From positions 1-41,752 of the forward strand of contig CADFJN010000021.1 in assembly GCA_902834555.1 (NCBI GenBank): 41,752 nt of DNA, in the 5' to 3' direction. Position 1 is the stretch's first letter. Each line of letters begins with the position of its first letter. Source of the DNA: Atopobiaceae bacterium. GTDB taxonomy: Bacteria; Actinomycetota; Coriobacteriia; Coriobacteriales; Atopobiaceae. Below are positions 26,662-34,066 of the stretch, piece by piece. Under the pieces are notes generated by a model, which saw nothing but the letters and a program-made list of their open reading frames with translations, was not told the origin of the DNA and did no database searches. Position numbers and translations under genes: made by a program.

Positions 26662-26785
26662 TTAAAATAGAAAACGGGGCCCAGCCTCAGCGCTAGGCCC
26701 CTCGCGGGATGCATCCGGAGGGAATGGGAGGAGAGAGCCGGATGCCGCGGCGGCGCCTATTGGGATGTGGGAGAGGTGCCGCGCA
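26662..26785 (-). ncRNA. Small RNA candidate sRNA2 with C/U-rich loops
   Basis: On the minus strand, TATTCT (26791-26796) is followed by a hairpin (GGUGCCGC/GCGGCGCC, 26750-26782, loop CUCUCCCACAUCCC), a second (GCAUCCGG/CCGGAUGC, 26711-26745, loop CUCUCUCCUCCCAUUCCCU) and a terminator (GGGGCC..GGCCCC, 26676-26701, then GUUUUCUAUUUU). It matches sRNA1 in order and loop content. About 45 bp upstream of the -10, AAACGCAACTT resembles AAACGACCACTT at the same place in sRNA1. Confidence 0.45.
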
Positions 26786-26970
26786 GTCTGAGAATAGAAC
26801 CTGAGCGTTAAGCGCTCGTTCTCTCGTCATAAGTTGCGTTTCAACGGGCACAAATGGCAGGTTGTGATCTTTACCGGTCCAACCAATGGCTCACTGAGGC
26901 TTTGGGTCTTTGAATACCGGGCTGCACGCGCTTGGGGCCAAAGACAGCTGCCCACGATCTTCCGGCCAAC

Positions 26971-27100
26971 GCCGCGAATTCTCGCCATTTAGGAAAAATC
27001 CGAACGGTTAGACCCGCCTAAACGTTCGGCGGACGCGGTAGCAAGTCAATGCCGCGAGATTTCGCCAGTTAGGTCGCCTTAAACGTTCGAAAAGCGCGAC
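26971..27100 (+). repeat. Two related motifs with TCGCCA-TTAGG and AAACGTTCG
   Basis: Copy A (26971-27038) and copy B (27051-27100) both start GCCGCGA, continue CGCCA(T/G)TTAGG and end AAACGTTCG. Copy A has about 20 extra bases forming a dyad, CCGAACGGTTAG with CTAAACGTTCGG. The TCGCCATTTA core also occurs in the arms of the 9559-9652 inverted repeat. Confidence 0.55.
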
Positions 27101-27157
27101 AACAGCCACAGCAGTGATAATCCACCACAACAGGCGGCGCCAGCGGCCCCTGGCGCG

Positions 27158-27817
27158 CTACTCCGCGGTGGCAGACTTCCGCGCGTTGATGCGTGCGCGA
27201 ATCGCTCCGACAACCGCAGGGATCACGGACACCAGGATGATGCCCACGACCACTAGCTCGAAGTGCTCCTGCACTGCGGGAATACCGCCAAAGAAGTACC
27301 CCAGCAGCGTGAACAGCGTGGACCACGTGATGCCGCCCAGCACGTTAAAGATCACAAAGTTGTGCCAGTGCATGCCGCCCATGCCGGCGATAAACGGCAC
27401 GAACGTGCGAATGAACGGGAAGAAGCGCCCGAGGAAAATGGCTACGTGGCCCCACTTCTCCAGGAACTTCTCGCTCTTCTCCATGCGCTCGGGCGTCATG
27501 GCCTTGACCTTGCCCGAGGCCACAATCCGCGTACCAAAGAGGTGACCAATCATGAAGTTGCACTGGTCGCCCAGGATGGCCGCAGCCCACGCCACGCCGA
27601 GAAGCGCAAAGATGTTAAACCCGCCGCCCTGCGCAAAGAATCCCGAGGCAAACAGCAGCGAGTCGCCCGGCAGGAACGGGAAGAACACCACGCCCGTCTC
27701 GATAAAGATGATGAGAAACACAAAGCCGTACGCGGTGACAGGGCCAGCCGCAATCCAGCCGGCGATGGCAGCACGCGGATCGCGCAGCAGGTTGGCGATG
27801 AAGTCGACAAATCCCAT
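27158..27817 (-). CDS. DedA family membrane protein
   Basis: DedA/VTT-domain proteins are multi-pass inner-membrane proteins; several act in lipid-carrier (undecaprenyl phosphate) recycling or membrane homeostasis. The 219 residues show the VTT signatures: FIETGVVFFPFLPGDSLLF (about 39-57), LGDQCNFMIGHLFGTR (about 82-97) and FLGRFFPFIRTFVPFIAGMGGM (about 127-148, with the conserved RFxPxxR). GGGAGCC precedes the ATG. It lies downstream of the SRP RNA, separated by a terminator. Which DedA subgroup it belongs to cannot be told from sequence alone. Confidence 0.92.
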   Translation of the reverse strand: MGFVDFIANLLRDPRAAIAGWIAAGPVTAYGFVFLIIFIETGVVFFPFLPGDSLLFASGFFAQGGGFNIFALLGVAWAAAILGDQCNFMIGHLFGTRIVASGKVKAMTPERMEKSEKFLEKWGHVAIFLGRFFPFIRTFVPFIAGMGGMHWHNFVIFNVLGGITWSTLFTLLGYFFGGIPAVQEHFELVVVGIILVSVIPAVVGAIRARINARKSATAE

Positions 27818-27863
27818 GAAGGCTCCCAGTTCAGGCGAGAGTGCCGTCCAGCAAGCGGGCTAC

Positions 27864-27905
27864 AAAAAAGCCCCAACGACCGTGGCAGCCCACGACCCAT
27901 GGGGC
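27864..27905 (-). terminator. Terminator between the SRP RNA and dedA
   Basis: On the minus strand, GCCCCA (27905-27900) pairs with TGGGGC, with an inner CGTGG/CCACG stem, followed by TTTTTT (27869-27864). It lies just after the SRP RNA and 46 bp before the dedA start. Confidence 0.75.
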
Positions 27906-27913
27906 AGATCAAA

Positions 27914-28022
27914 CAGCGCGCTCGATGGGAACGGGTGCCCGCCAGAGGCCCCTTATGGCTGCTGCCTCCCGGCCCTGACCAGGTTCGAGGTGTTGCGTCA
28001 CCCGCACCCATCCAACGCGCTG
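27914..28022 (-). ncRNA. ffs: Signal recognition particle RNA, small bacterial type
   Basis: The minus strand has the conserved domain IV core, CCTGGTCAGGGCCGGGAGG followed by CAGCAGCC, which binds Ffh. It is enclosed by the long pairing typical of the 4.5S-type RNA: CAGCGCGTTGGATGGGTGC at the 5' end with GGCACCCGTTCCCATCGAGC plus GCGCTG at the 3' end. The length of about 109 nt fits the small form that lacks an Alu domain. End points are judged from the stem and could be off by a few bases. Confidence 0.92.
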
Positions 28023-28146
28023 GAGAACACTGTACCAAAGAAGATGCCACGTCACCCTCGCGCCACGAAAACGCGACAAAGCGGAGGGTCCGCCGAGCGG
28101 CCTCACGGCCCCACTGCAAGTGTCACCCACCACATACCCGTCGCAG

Positions 28147-28181
28147 AGAAAAATCGCCCGCCAGTGAGGGAACTGGCGGGC
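28147..28181 (-). terminator. Terminator of the beta-glucoside PTS operon
   Basis: GCCCGCCAGT (28156-28165) pairs perfectly with ACTGGCGGGC (28172-28181), and on the minus strand the stem is followed by GATTTTTCTC. It lies about 50 bp past the IIA stop codon. Confidence 0.9.
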
Positions 28182-28230
28182 ACAAGAGGGAGGGGCAAGG
28201 CAATCAAAGCTCTCCCGGATGGGTCTTGGG

Positions 28231-28572
28231 CTAGCTCTTGGCGTTGAGCTTCTCGTACACGTCGATGAAGTCCTCCGCGATGATGCGGAACGACTCGGCC
28301 TGCATAAGCTGGTCCTCCGCGTGGACAAGAATGAGCGAGAAGGTCACGTTCTTGTTGTCGATGGCAGACTGCTGGAGGAGCGACAGGTGCGCGGTGTGTC
28401 CTTCGTTGAAGTCTCTGTTGCCGCTCTCGATGAGGGCCTTAGCTCCAGCGATATCGCCCTCTTTAGCCTTCTGGATTGCCTCGATGTACTGCGACTTTGC
28501 CGAGCCCACGGTGGCGATAATCTGGAACGCCGCCTCCTGGGATGCCTCGAGGTTCTCGTCTTCGTTTGCCAT
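28231..28572 (-). CDS. PTS lactose/cellobiose-type IIA component
   Basis: This cytoplasmic phosphocarrier takes phosphate from HPr and passes it to IIB during sugar uptake. The 113 residues fit the small all-helical IIA of the Lac family. The start is ATG 28572 (MANEDENLEASQEAAF), preceded by GGAAGGGG; an in-frame codon at 28647 lacks this. The conserved phosphorylated His lies in VHAEDQLMQAE (about 82-92). It is the last gene of the operon GH1-IIC-IIB-IIA, 78 bp after IIB. Confidence 0.92.
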   Translation of the reverse strand: MANEDENLEASQEAAFQIIATVGSAKSQYIEAIQKAKEGDIAGAKALIESGNRDFNEGHTAHLSLLQQSAIDNKNVTFSLILVHAEDQLMQAESFRIIAEDFIDVYEKLNAKS

Positions 28573-28650
28573 GTCGTCCCCTTCCGCGCGCTTCCGCGCC
28601 TGTTTGAAAGAAGTGATGTCGTGTCCCGCGTTGCACCTGGACGCCAAGCC

Positions 28651-28953
28651 CTACTCGCTCATCAACTTCATGGCATCATCGAGAATCTTCTTGGCGTTCA
28701 TGCGGCCATAGTCGACCATCGCGATGACGGCAACGGGCTTGTCGCCTGCGGCCTCGACGGCCTCCTTCTTGGCATAGGCAATCTGGGGGCCAAGGAGCAG
28801 GCAGTCGGCCTGGTCGATCATCTCGAGTGCCTTGTTCAGCGGATTGGCCTTGATCTGGACGTCCAGCCCCTGGGCCTTGGCCTCCTTCTGCATCTTCTGC
28901 ACGAGAAGGCTTGTGGACATACCTGCGTTGCAGGCGAGCAGAATGGTCTTCAT
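28651..28953 (-). CDS. PTS lactose/cellobiose-type IIB component
   Basis: IIB transfers phosphate from IIA to the incoming sugar at IIC. The 100-residue protein has the family start MKTILLACNAGMSTS with the phosphorylated Cys8 and the loop CNAGMSTS, then alternating beta-alpha segments including LLGPQIAYAKKEAVE. AGGGAG lies before the ATG. It is 202 bp from IIC, with a long stem-loop between them that may tune the amounts of IIC relative to IIB and IIA. Confidence 0.95.
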   Translation of the reverse strand: MKTILLACNAGMSTSLLVQKMQKEAKAQGLDVQIKANPLNKALEMIDQADCLLLGPQIAYAKKEAVEAAGDKPVAVIAMVDYGRMNAKKILDDAMKLMSE

Positions 28954-29084
28954 GGTGAAACTCCCTCTTCTTTAGCCTCGCTGCCCTCACGACGGGGCAA
29001 CTTCCCTATCCCTCTCTTGGTGCGCCTTGCCCACAGGGGTTTGGCGCGTGGGCGCGCCGCGCCCGCCGCAGTGGACTTGGCGCG

Positions 29085-29130
29085 TTCCCGACCGGCGCGA
29101 GCCGTGGCACGACCTCGCGCCGGCCGGGAA
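29085..29130 (-). other. Long stem-loop in the IIC-IIB intercistronic gap
   Basis: TTCCCGACCGGCGCGAG (29085-29101) pairs with CTCGCGCCGGCCGGGAA (29114-29130) at 16 of 17 positions, with a 12-base loop. No T-run follows on the minus strand, so it looks more like an mRNA-stability or processing hairpin, or a partial terminator, between IIC and IIB. Confidence 0.55.
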
Positions 29131-29155
29131 GATCACGGTAGAACGTAGCCCTTCG

Positions 29156-30619
29156 CTAGGCCTCCGCGCTGGCGAGCTCGGCCTGCTTGGCCTGAGCGCG
29201 CTCGGAAACCTTCATGAACGGCAGGTAGATAAGCATGCCAAGCGCAAACTCGATGACCTGCCAGATGGTTGCAACCACACCAGCGGTGCCACCGCCCACA
29301 GCCAGGAAGCCGGAGATGAAGACCGGGGTGGTCCAGGGAACCATGACCACGCAGGGAGCCAGGATGCCGGCGCAAGTGAGTGCGTAGGTCAGGCCAATGA
29401 ACAGGTCGGGGACGAGCACGAACGGGATGATCAGGGGCAGGTTGTACACGATGGGGTAGCCGTAGATGACGGGCTCGTTGATGTTGAAGATACCGGGGAG
29501 TAGGGCCAGCTTGGCGATGTCCTTCGAGGCCTTGTTCTTGGAGAACAGGAACGTGTCAGCAAGGAGCATGAGCGTGCAGCCAGAGCCGCCGATAAGGGCG
29601 AAGGTGTTGATAATCTGCATGTTCATGTAGTGGTCCGCGGGGATGGGCTCGCCGGCGGCGAACATGGCCATGTTCTCGGTGATGAGGATGGTGAGGATGG
29701 GCTCAGCAAGCACGCCAGAGATCGTGGACTGGTGAATGCCCAGGCAGAAGAGCAGGTTGGCCAGCGTGTAGACCAGGATGACAAACCAGGGGCCAGCGTT
29801 CACGAAGCCCTTGAGCGGGGCGGCGATGCAGGTGTTGATCAGCGTCATGAGGTCGGTTGCCCAGATGCCGTGGAGCAACGCAGCGATAAGGCCAAAGATG
29901 GCAAGCGTGATGAGCATGGGGATCATGGTGTTGAAGGAGTCTGCAACCGCGGGTGGAATCCCCTCGCCCAGGTTCACGCGAAGCTTCTCGTTCTGGGAGA
30001 GCTTGATGAACACGGTGGTGGCAACAAGGCCAATGATGATGGCGCCAAACAGGCCGTTGGTGCCGGTGTAGGTCTTGGTGAACACGTTGGAGACGCTGTT
30101 GGAGCCAACGGAAGAGATCTCATAGCCCTCGGGGATGGCGAGACCAGACTCGACCTCCTCGCGCGTCACGGTGTAGGGCTCCGCGTCCTTGTCGGTAGTG
30201 CTCTTGTAGGTGAGCTCGGTGAAGTCCTGGATGGATGCCGCGGCGCTGTTCACGCTCTGGGGCATCATGATGCACAGGGCTGCGATGCCAATAACTACGC
30301 AGGCGATGGCGTTCTCAAAGCGCTTGTTCTTGGCGAGGCAGTATCCAATGATGCCCGCGAGCACAATCGTTGCAACGTTGAGCGTGCCCTGGGTAACTGC
30401 ATTGCCCCAGTACTGGGCGTTGGAAAGTGCGTCTCCCGTAAGGAACAGCGGGAACACAACGTTGTTGATAAGAACTGCGATGCCCGCCAGGATGTAGATG
30501 GGCATGACGGTCGCAAATGCGTCGCGCAGGCTCCTCAGGTGAACCTGGTTGCCTACCTTTGCAGATACTTCCGCAAAGCTGTCGAGAAATGACTTTTTCT
30601 CGGCGGTGTCCTCGGCCAT
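29156..30619 (-). CDS. PTS lactose/cellobiose-type IIC permease
   Basis: This is the membrane channel of the sugar PTS, moving the sugar while it is phosphorylated by IIB. The 487 residues begin at ATG 30619 (MAEDTAEKKSFLDSF) behind GGGGAGAG, with about ten hydrophobic segments. Family features include the basic N-terminal helix (VHLRSLRDAFATVMPIYILAG), NTMIPMLITLAIFGL, GSGCTLMLLADTF and the sugar-site region PGIFNINEPVIYGYPIVYN (about 380-398). A hydrophilic insertion (about 135-190) sits between early helices, as in CelB-type proteins. The neighbouring GH1 enzyme points to a beta-glucoside such as cellobiose. Confidence 0.94.
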   Translation of the reverse strand: MAEDTAEKKSFLDSFAEVSAKVGNQVHLRSLRDAFATVMPIYILAGIAVLINNVVFPLFLTGDALSNAQYWGNAVTQGTLNVATIVLAGIIGYCLAKNKRFENAIACVVIGIAALCIMMPQSVNSAAASIQDFTELTYKSTTDKDAEPYTVTREEVESGLAIPEGYEISSVGSNSVSNVFTKTYTGTNGLFGAIIIGLVATTVFIKLSQNEKLRVNLGEGIPPAVADSFNTMIPMLITLAIFGLIAALLHGIWATDLMTLINTCIAAPLKGFVNAGPWFVILVYTLANLLFCLGIHQSTISGVLAEPILTILITENMAMFAAGEPIPADHYMNMQIINTFALIGGSGCTLMLLADTFLFSKNKASKDIAKLALLPGIFNINEPVIYGYPIVYNLPLIIPFVLVPDLFIGLTYALTCAGILAPCVVMVPWTTPVFISGFLAVGGGTAGVVATIWQVIEFALGMLIYLPFMKVSERAQAKQAELASAEA

Positions 30620-30653
30620 GTTCTCTCCCCTTTCCAATCTTGCTACCAGAAAA

Positions 30654-32060
30654 CTAGTCGACCACGTGGGTCGTAGCTACCTGCTTGAGCCAGGCGGCAG
30701 ACTTCTTGAGCCGCCTGTTGTAGTTGTCCTCAAGGTCAACCTCGACAAAGCCGTAGCGGTTCTTGAATGCGTTGGCCCAGGACCAGTTGTCGATGACGGC
30801 CCAGTAGTGGTAACCGCGGCACTTGGCGCCATCCTGGATCGCACGGGCAATCCACTCCAGGTGACGACGGACAAAGTCCACGCGATAGTCATCCTGGATG
30901 ACGCCGTTCTCGTCCTTCTTGAGGTCCTCGCGCTCGATGCCAATGCCGTTCTCGGAGACAAACCACTCCAACTCGGGGTACTCGTCGCGCGCCTTCATGG
31001 CAAAGTCGTAGAGGCCCTTGGGATAGATCTCCCAGCCACGGCTCTTGTTCATCTCGGCTTCGGGCCAAACGTACGGATCGGCGAACTTGGGGATGCCGTT
31101 CTCGTCCGTATCCTGGGCAGGAGCCTGGACGCGCTCGGGGTGGTAGTAGTTGCAGCCAAGCCAGTCCACCTTGCCGTCGGCCAGGATGAGCTTGTCCTCC
31201 GGGCGGGCGGGCAGCTCGATGCCACGCGAGGCCAGCGTGTCGATGACATCCTGGGGCAGCTCGCCCTTGGTCACCAGGTCAAGCCACCAGCGGTTGCACA
31301 CGCCATCGGTCATGCGCACGGCCTCAAGGTCCGCCGCGCTGGGATTCTCGCGCGTGTAGGGCGGGGTGAAGCAGTTGATAAGGCCAATGCGCGAGTCGTC
31401 GAGAAGGTAGCCCTCCTCCTTTGCTGCGCGGTACTCACGAACGGCAAGCGCGTGCGCCAGCGAGATGTTGTACTGCACCGCACGGGCACGCGCGTAGTTC
31501 CTGATGAACGGGTACCACACGCCGTTGGTGTAGCGCTGGTCGGGCTCGACGATGGGCTCGTTGAACGTGAACCAGTAACGAACCTCCTTGCCAAAGGCAC
31601 GGAACGCCTTGCCTGCGTAGTGCGCGTACGCTTCGACAACCTCGCGGTTCTCCCAGCCACCGCGCCTAAAGAGGTACGTGGGCATGTCAAAGTGGTAGAG
31701 GTTCACGAACATCTCGATGCCCACCTCGCGAGCATCGGCGAAGAGCTCGTGGTAGTACTTCTCGCCCTCGGGGTTGATGTTGCCGTCCGCGTCAAGAAGA
31801 CGGCTCCACTGGATAGACGTGCGCACCGAGGTGAGTCCCAGGGACCTGAGAAGCACCAGATCATCGTGACGACGATTAGTGAAGTCGTCCCCCGCGTAGG
31901 AGCCAACGCGGTTGTGGAAGTCCTCGATCCTGAGGTTTGACCAGGTGTCCCACAGGTTCTCGATCTTGCCGCCGTCACACCAGTGTCCCTCGGTCTGTGG
32001 GCCAGACATCGCAGCGCCAAAGAAGAAGTCGTCCGGCAGCTTATAGGTCTGCTGTGCCAC
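30654..32060 (-). CDS. Family 1 glycoside hydrolase, probable 6-phospho-beta-glucosidase
   Basis: It would hydrolyse the phosphorylated beta-glucoside delivered by the PTS to glucose-6-phosphate and a free sugar or aglycone. The 468 residues show GH1 hallmarks: N-terminal FFFGAAMSGPQTEG, acid/base TFNEP (about 165-169) and nucleophile SENGIG (about 361-366). Phosphate specificity is inferred from the operon, since I cannot confirm the phosphate-binding residues by eye. The start is a GTG at 32060; the purine-rich GGAAGGGGGG lies about 10 bases before it, so the start is acceptable but not ideal. It is the first gene of the operon. Confidence 0.9.
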   Translation of the reverse strand: MAQQTYKLPDDFFFGAAMSGPQTEGHWCDGGKIENLWDTWSNLRIEDFHNRVGSYAGDDFTNRRHDDLVLLRSLGLTSVRTSIQWSRLLDADGNINPEGEKYYHELFADAREVGIEMFVNLYHFDMPTYLFRRGGWENREVVEAYAHYAGKAFRAFGKEVRYWFTFNEPIVEPDQRYTNGVWYPFIRNYARARAVQYNISLAHALAVREYRAAKEEGYLLDDSRIGLINCFTPPYTRENPSAADLEAVRMTDGVCNRWWLDLVTKGELPQDVIDTLASRGIELPARPEDKLILADGKVDWLGCNYYHPERVQAPAQDTDENGIPKFADPYVWPEAEMNKSRGWEIYPKGLYDFAMKARDEYPELEWFVSENGIGIEREDLKKDENGVIQDDYRVDFVRRHLEWIARAIQDGAKCRGYHYWAVIDNWSWANAFKNRYGFVEVDLEDNYNRRLKKSAAWLKQVATTHVVD

Positions 32061-32115
32061 CGCTTGCTTACCCCCCTTCCCTTCCGGCCTTGGCCGGATG
32101 TTGAGTGACAGGTTA

Positions 32116-32143
32116 ACATGTGCTTGTTCTTAATCTCACATGT
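32116..32143. promoter_or_regulatory. Likely GntR operator: ACATGTG dyad
   Basis: ACATGTG (32116-32122) and CACATGT (32137-32143) are perfect inverted halves 14 bp apart. They lie just downstream of the minus-strand promoter of the PTS operon, where binding would block transcription. A third ACATGT lies at 32262-32267 near the regulator's own start. A GntR/UTRA protein is encoded next door. Confidence 0.6.
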
Positions 32144-32144
32144 C

Positions 32145-32173
32145 AGATTATCTTTGCATAGCTGTTTTGTCTA
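32145..32173 (-). promoter_or_regulatory. Promoter of the beta-glucoside PTS operon
   Basis: On the minus strand, TAGACA (32168-32173) precedes TAATCT (32145-32150, 17 bp spacer) or the overlapping GATAAT (32147-32152, 15 bp spacer). The expected start, about 32138, falls inside the ACATGTG dyad. Confidence 0.45.
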
Positions 32174-32290
32174 GATTGGAAACAGGTTTGCTTTAAACGG
32201 TAGATATTTGGAGGTGTACGGTAGTACGGGCTGCTAGAGGCAGGTACTCGGTTTACAGTTGACATGTCTATTACCGAGAGGGGCGAGAAC

Positions 32291-33010
32291 GTGCTCAAGT
32301 ATCAAATCGTCATTGATGACCTGCGCCTGGCAATTAAGAACGGGACGTACCCGGCCTACTCTCAACTTCCCTCGGTAAGTAAGCTGTGCGAGCAGTACGA
32401 CGTGAGCAAGATCACCATCAACAAGGCCCTGGGCGAGCTTGAGGCGCAGGGGCTCATCTCGCGCCGGCGCGGATCTGGCTCGTTCGTGAAGAAGGTCGAG
32501 ACCTCAACCTCTGCCGCCGACGCAAACGACACTTCCGGCCAGATGACAGGCTTTCTCGCCGAGCACCAGGCACGCGGCGAATCCGTACAAACCGTGGTCT
32601 ACGACTTCTCCGTTGTGCGTCCGCCGCACCACGTGGCCGAGGCGCTCGATGTGGATGACGATTCGTTTACCTACCATGTGTGCCGTGTGAGGTGCGCAAA
32701 CGAGAAGCCCCGCGTCATCGAGTACACCTATATGCCCATCGACGTGGTGACGGACCTCAAACTCAAGAACGTGCAGACCTCGATCTATTCGTTTATCGAG
32801 AAAGACCTTGGCCTCAAAATCGCCAGCGCGCACCGCATCATTCGTGCCGTCATGCCCTCGGCCGAGGAGCGCAAGCGGCTCAACGTCCCCGAGGGCGAGC
32901 CGCTGCTCGAGGTCGAGCAGGTGGGATACCTCGATGACGGCCGGCCGTTTGAGTATTCGATCTCGCGGCACATCCACGACTACGAGTTCCACTCGATCTC
33001 CACGAAGTAA
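32291..33010 (+). CDS. GntR-family transcriptional regulator with UTRA domain
   Basis: This regulator is likely a repressor of the divergent PTS operon, relieved by a phosphorylated sugar. The winged helix-turn-helix (about 1-70) has LPSVSKLCEQYDVSKITINKAL and GLISRRRGSGSFV. The UTRA ligand-binding domain follows (about 90-239; IEYTYMPIDVV, EGEPLLEVEQVGYLDDGRPFEYSISRHI). I prefer the GTG at 32291 (then LKYQIVIDDLR), with AGAGGGG seven bases before it; an ATG at 32264 would add nine residues but has no ribosome-binding site and overlaps an ACATGT half site. Confidence 0.9.
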   Translation: MLKYQIVIDDLRLAIKNGTYPAYSQLPSVSKLCEQYDVSKITINKALGELEAQGLISRRRGSGSFVKKVETSTSAADANDTSGQMTGFLAEHQARGESVQTVVYDFSVVRPPHHVAEALDVDDDSFTYHVCRVRCANEKPRVIEYTYMPIDVVTDLKLKNVQTSIYSFIEKDLGLKIASAHRIIRAVMPSAEERKRLNVPEGEPLLEVEQVGYLDDGRPFEYSISRHIHDYEFHSISTK

Positions 33011-33037
33011 GACACGAGGTTCTCGGCGATAATGGAC

Positions 33038-33078
33038 GAGGGCCCACGGATTGATCGGATCCGAAGGCCCCCACTTTT
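33038..33078 (+). terminator. Terminator after the GntR gene
   Basis: GAGGGCC (33038-33044) pairs with GGCCCCC (33066-33072, allowing a wobble) around an inner GGAT/ATCC stem, followed by ACTTTTGG. Confidence 0.6.
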
Positions 33079-33353
33079 GGCAGCTGCCAAGCTGTTTAAA
33101 GCTCACGCAGGTCGCAGCGCAAGGCCCATGCCAGTCACGCCGCGCTCCTCTGCTCGCTATATATCATTCCCCAACGCGCGCACCTCAACCACGCCGCAGG
33201 CGCGAACGGTTCTTTTCATCGGAGAAGCACACGCAGCAGACAATTTGCCCACAACCCCAGGCTCAGCCCGGCAAACCCCACACGTCGGCGCCCGCTTTAC
33301 GTGCCCCAATGCGCTACCATGCTGCACGTATGTGAAGGCAGCAAGGAGGAACC
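33079..33353. other. Intergenic region before the YcxB-like gene
   Basis: About 275 bp with no credible gene on either strand. I see no strong promoter consensus, only TACCAT (33315-33320) as a weak -10 candidate before the GGAGGAACC ribosome-binding site at 33344. Confidence 0.4.
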
Positions 33354-33947
33354 ATGGCTAAGAAGCCCAGCGCAAAGGCTCGTAAGGCAAGCGAGGAAGC
33401 CGTTCGCCAATCAAAGCTAGACGAGAAGTACGGCAAGCCGCTTTTCTCCCTCACCTATGACATGAACGAGTACGAGCTGGCCCGCGCAGCCAACCTCTAT
33501 GGCCCCGACCGCATGAAGGACCTCTTCAACGGCGCTGCGATTCTCTCGCTTGCACTGCTCATCCTGGTTCTGGTAACCATGAGCGAGAACATAGTGCTCA
33601 CTATGGCTCTGCTGGTCATCGCCGTCGTAACGTCTTCCATCACCACCAACTGGAGCCGCTTTGCCACCTTTCTGGCGCGCAAGAGCACGCTGGGGCTTGT
33701 TGGCGAGGACAACCGCCACCACATCGTGGTGACCGAGGACAAGGTGGTCGAGGAGGGGCCCGACGACCGCGTGGTCGAATACCCTCTCTCCGAGCTTAAG
33801 CACTCCCGCTCGAGCAACGAGGCAACTGTTGCCGACTTTGGTAACAAGCGCTGCATCTATATTCCGCGCGCACCCATGAGCGAAGGCCGCTACCAGGCGC
33901 TTGTTCGCTTCCTTCTCGACCACGAGCCCAAGAAGAGCAAACACTAA
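33354..33947 (+). CDS. YcxB-like two-helix membrane protein
   Basis: Function is unknown. The 197-residue protein has a Lys/Ala-rich N-terminus, a soluble stretch (FSLTYDMNEYELARAANLYG), two adjacent membrane helices (about 60-103) and a soluble C-terminal domain with the pattern of YcxB-like proteins (HHIVVTEDKVVEEG, CIYIPRAPMSEGRYQALVRFL). That pattern, small helical hairpin plus a PH-like beta domain, is why I name the family, by eye only. GGAGGAACC precedes the ATG. It lies alone between gntR and the MEMO-AMMECR1 gene, with gaps on both sides. Confidence 0.7.
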   Translation: MAKKPSAKARKASEEAVRQSKLDEKYGKPLFSLTYDMNEYELARAANLYGPDRMKDLFNGAAILSLALLILVLVTMSENIVLTMALLVIAVVTSSITTNWSRFATFLARKSTLGLVGEDNRHHIVVTEDKVVEEGPDDRVVEYPLSELKHSRSSNEATVADFGNKRCIYIPRAPMSEGRYQALVRFLLDHEPKKSKH

Positions 33948-34066
33948 CCCGAGAAGCATCTTCCGCCGCCAACGCGCGGCGCCATCCAGCACCCGAACGC
34001 CGAAACTGGTGCGCGTAAGCCGACACAACGGGTATTGACTCTGGTAGCGACCAAGGAGGTCCTGCC

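Larger units (their letters stand above)
26495..27157. other. 660 bp intergenic region between HK3 and dedA
   Basis: It contains repeat R2, the sRNA2 candidate, and two related ~60 bp motifs (26971-27100). I see no protein gene on either strand. The sRNA2 terminator also lies where the dedA transcript would run. Confidence 0.6.
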
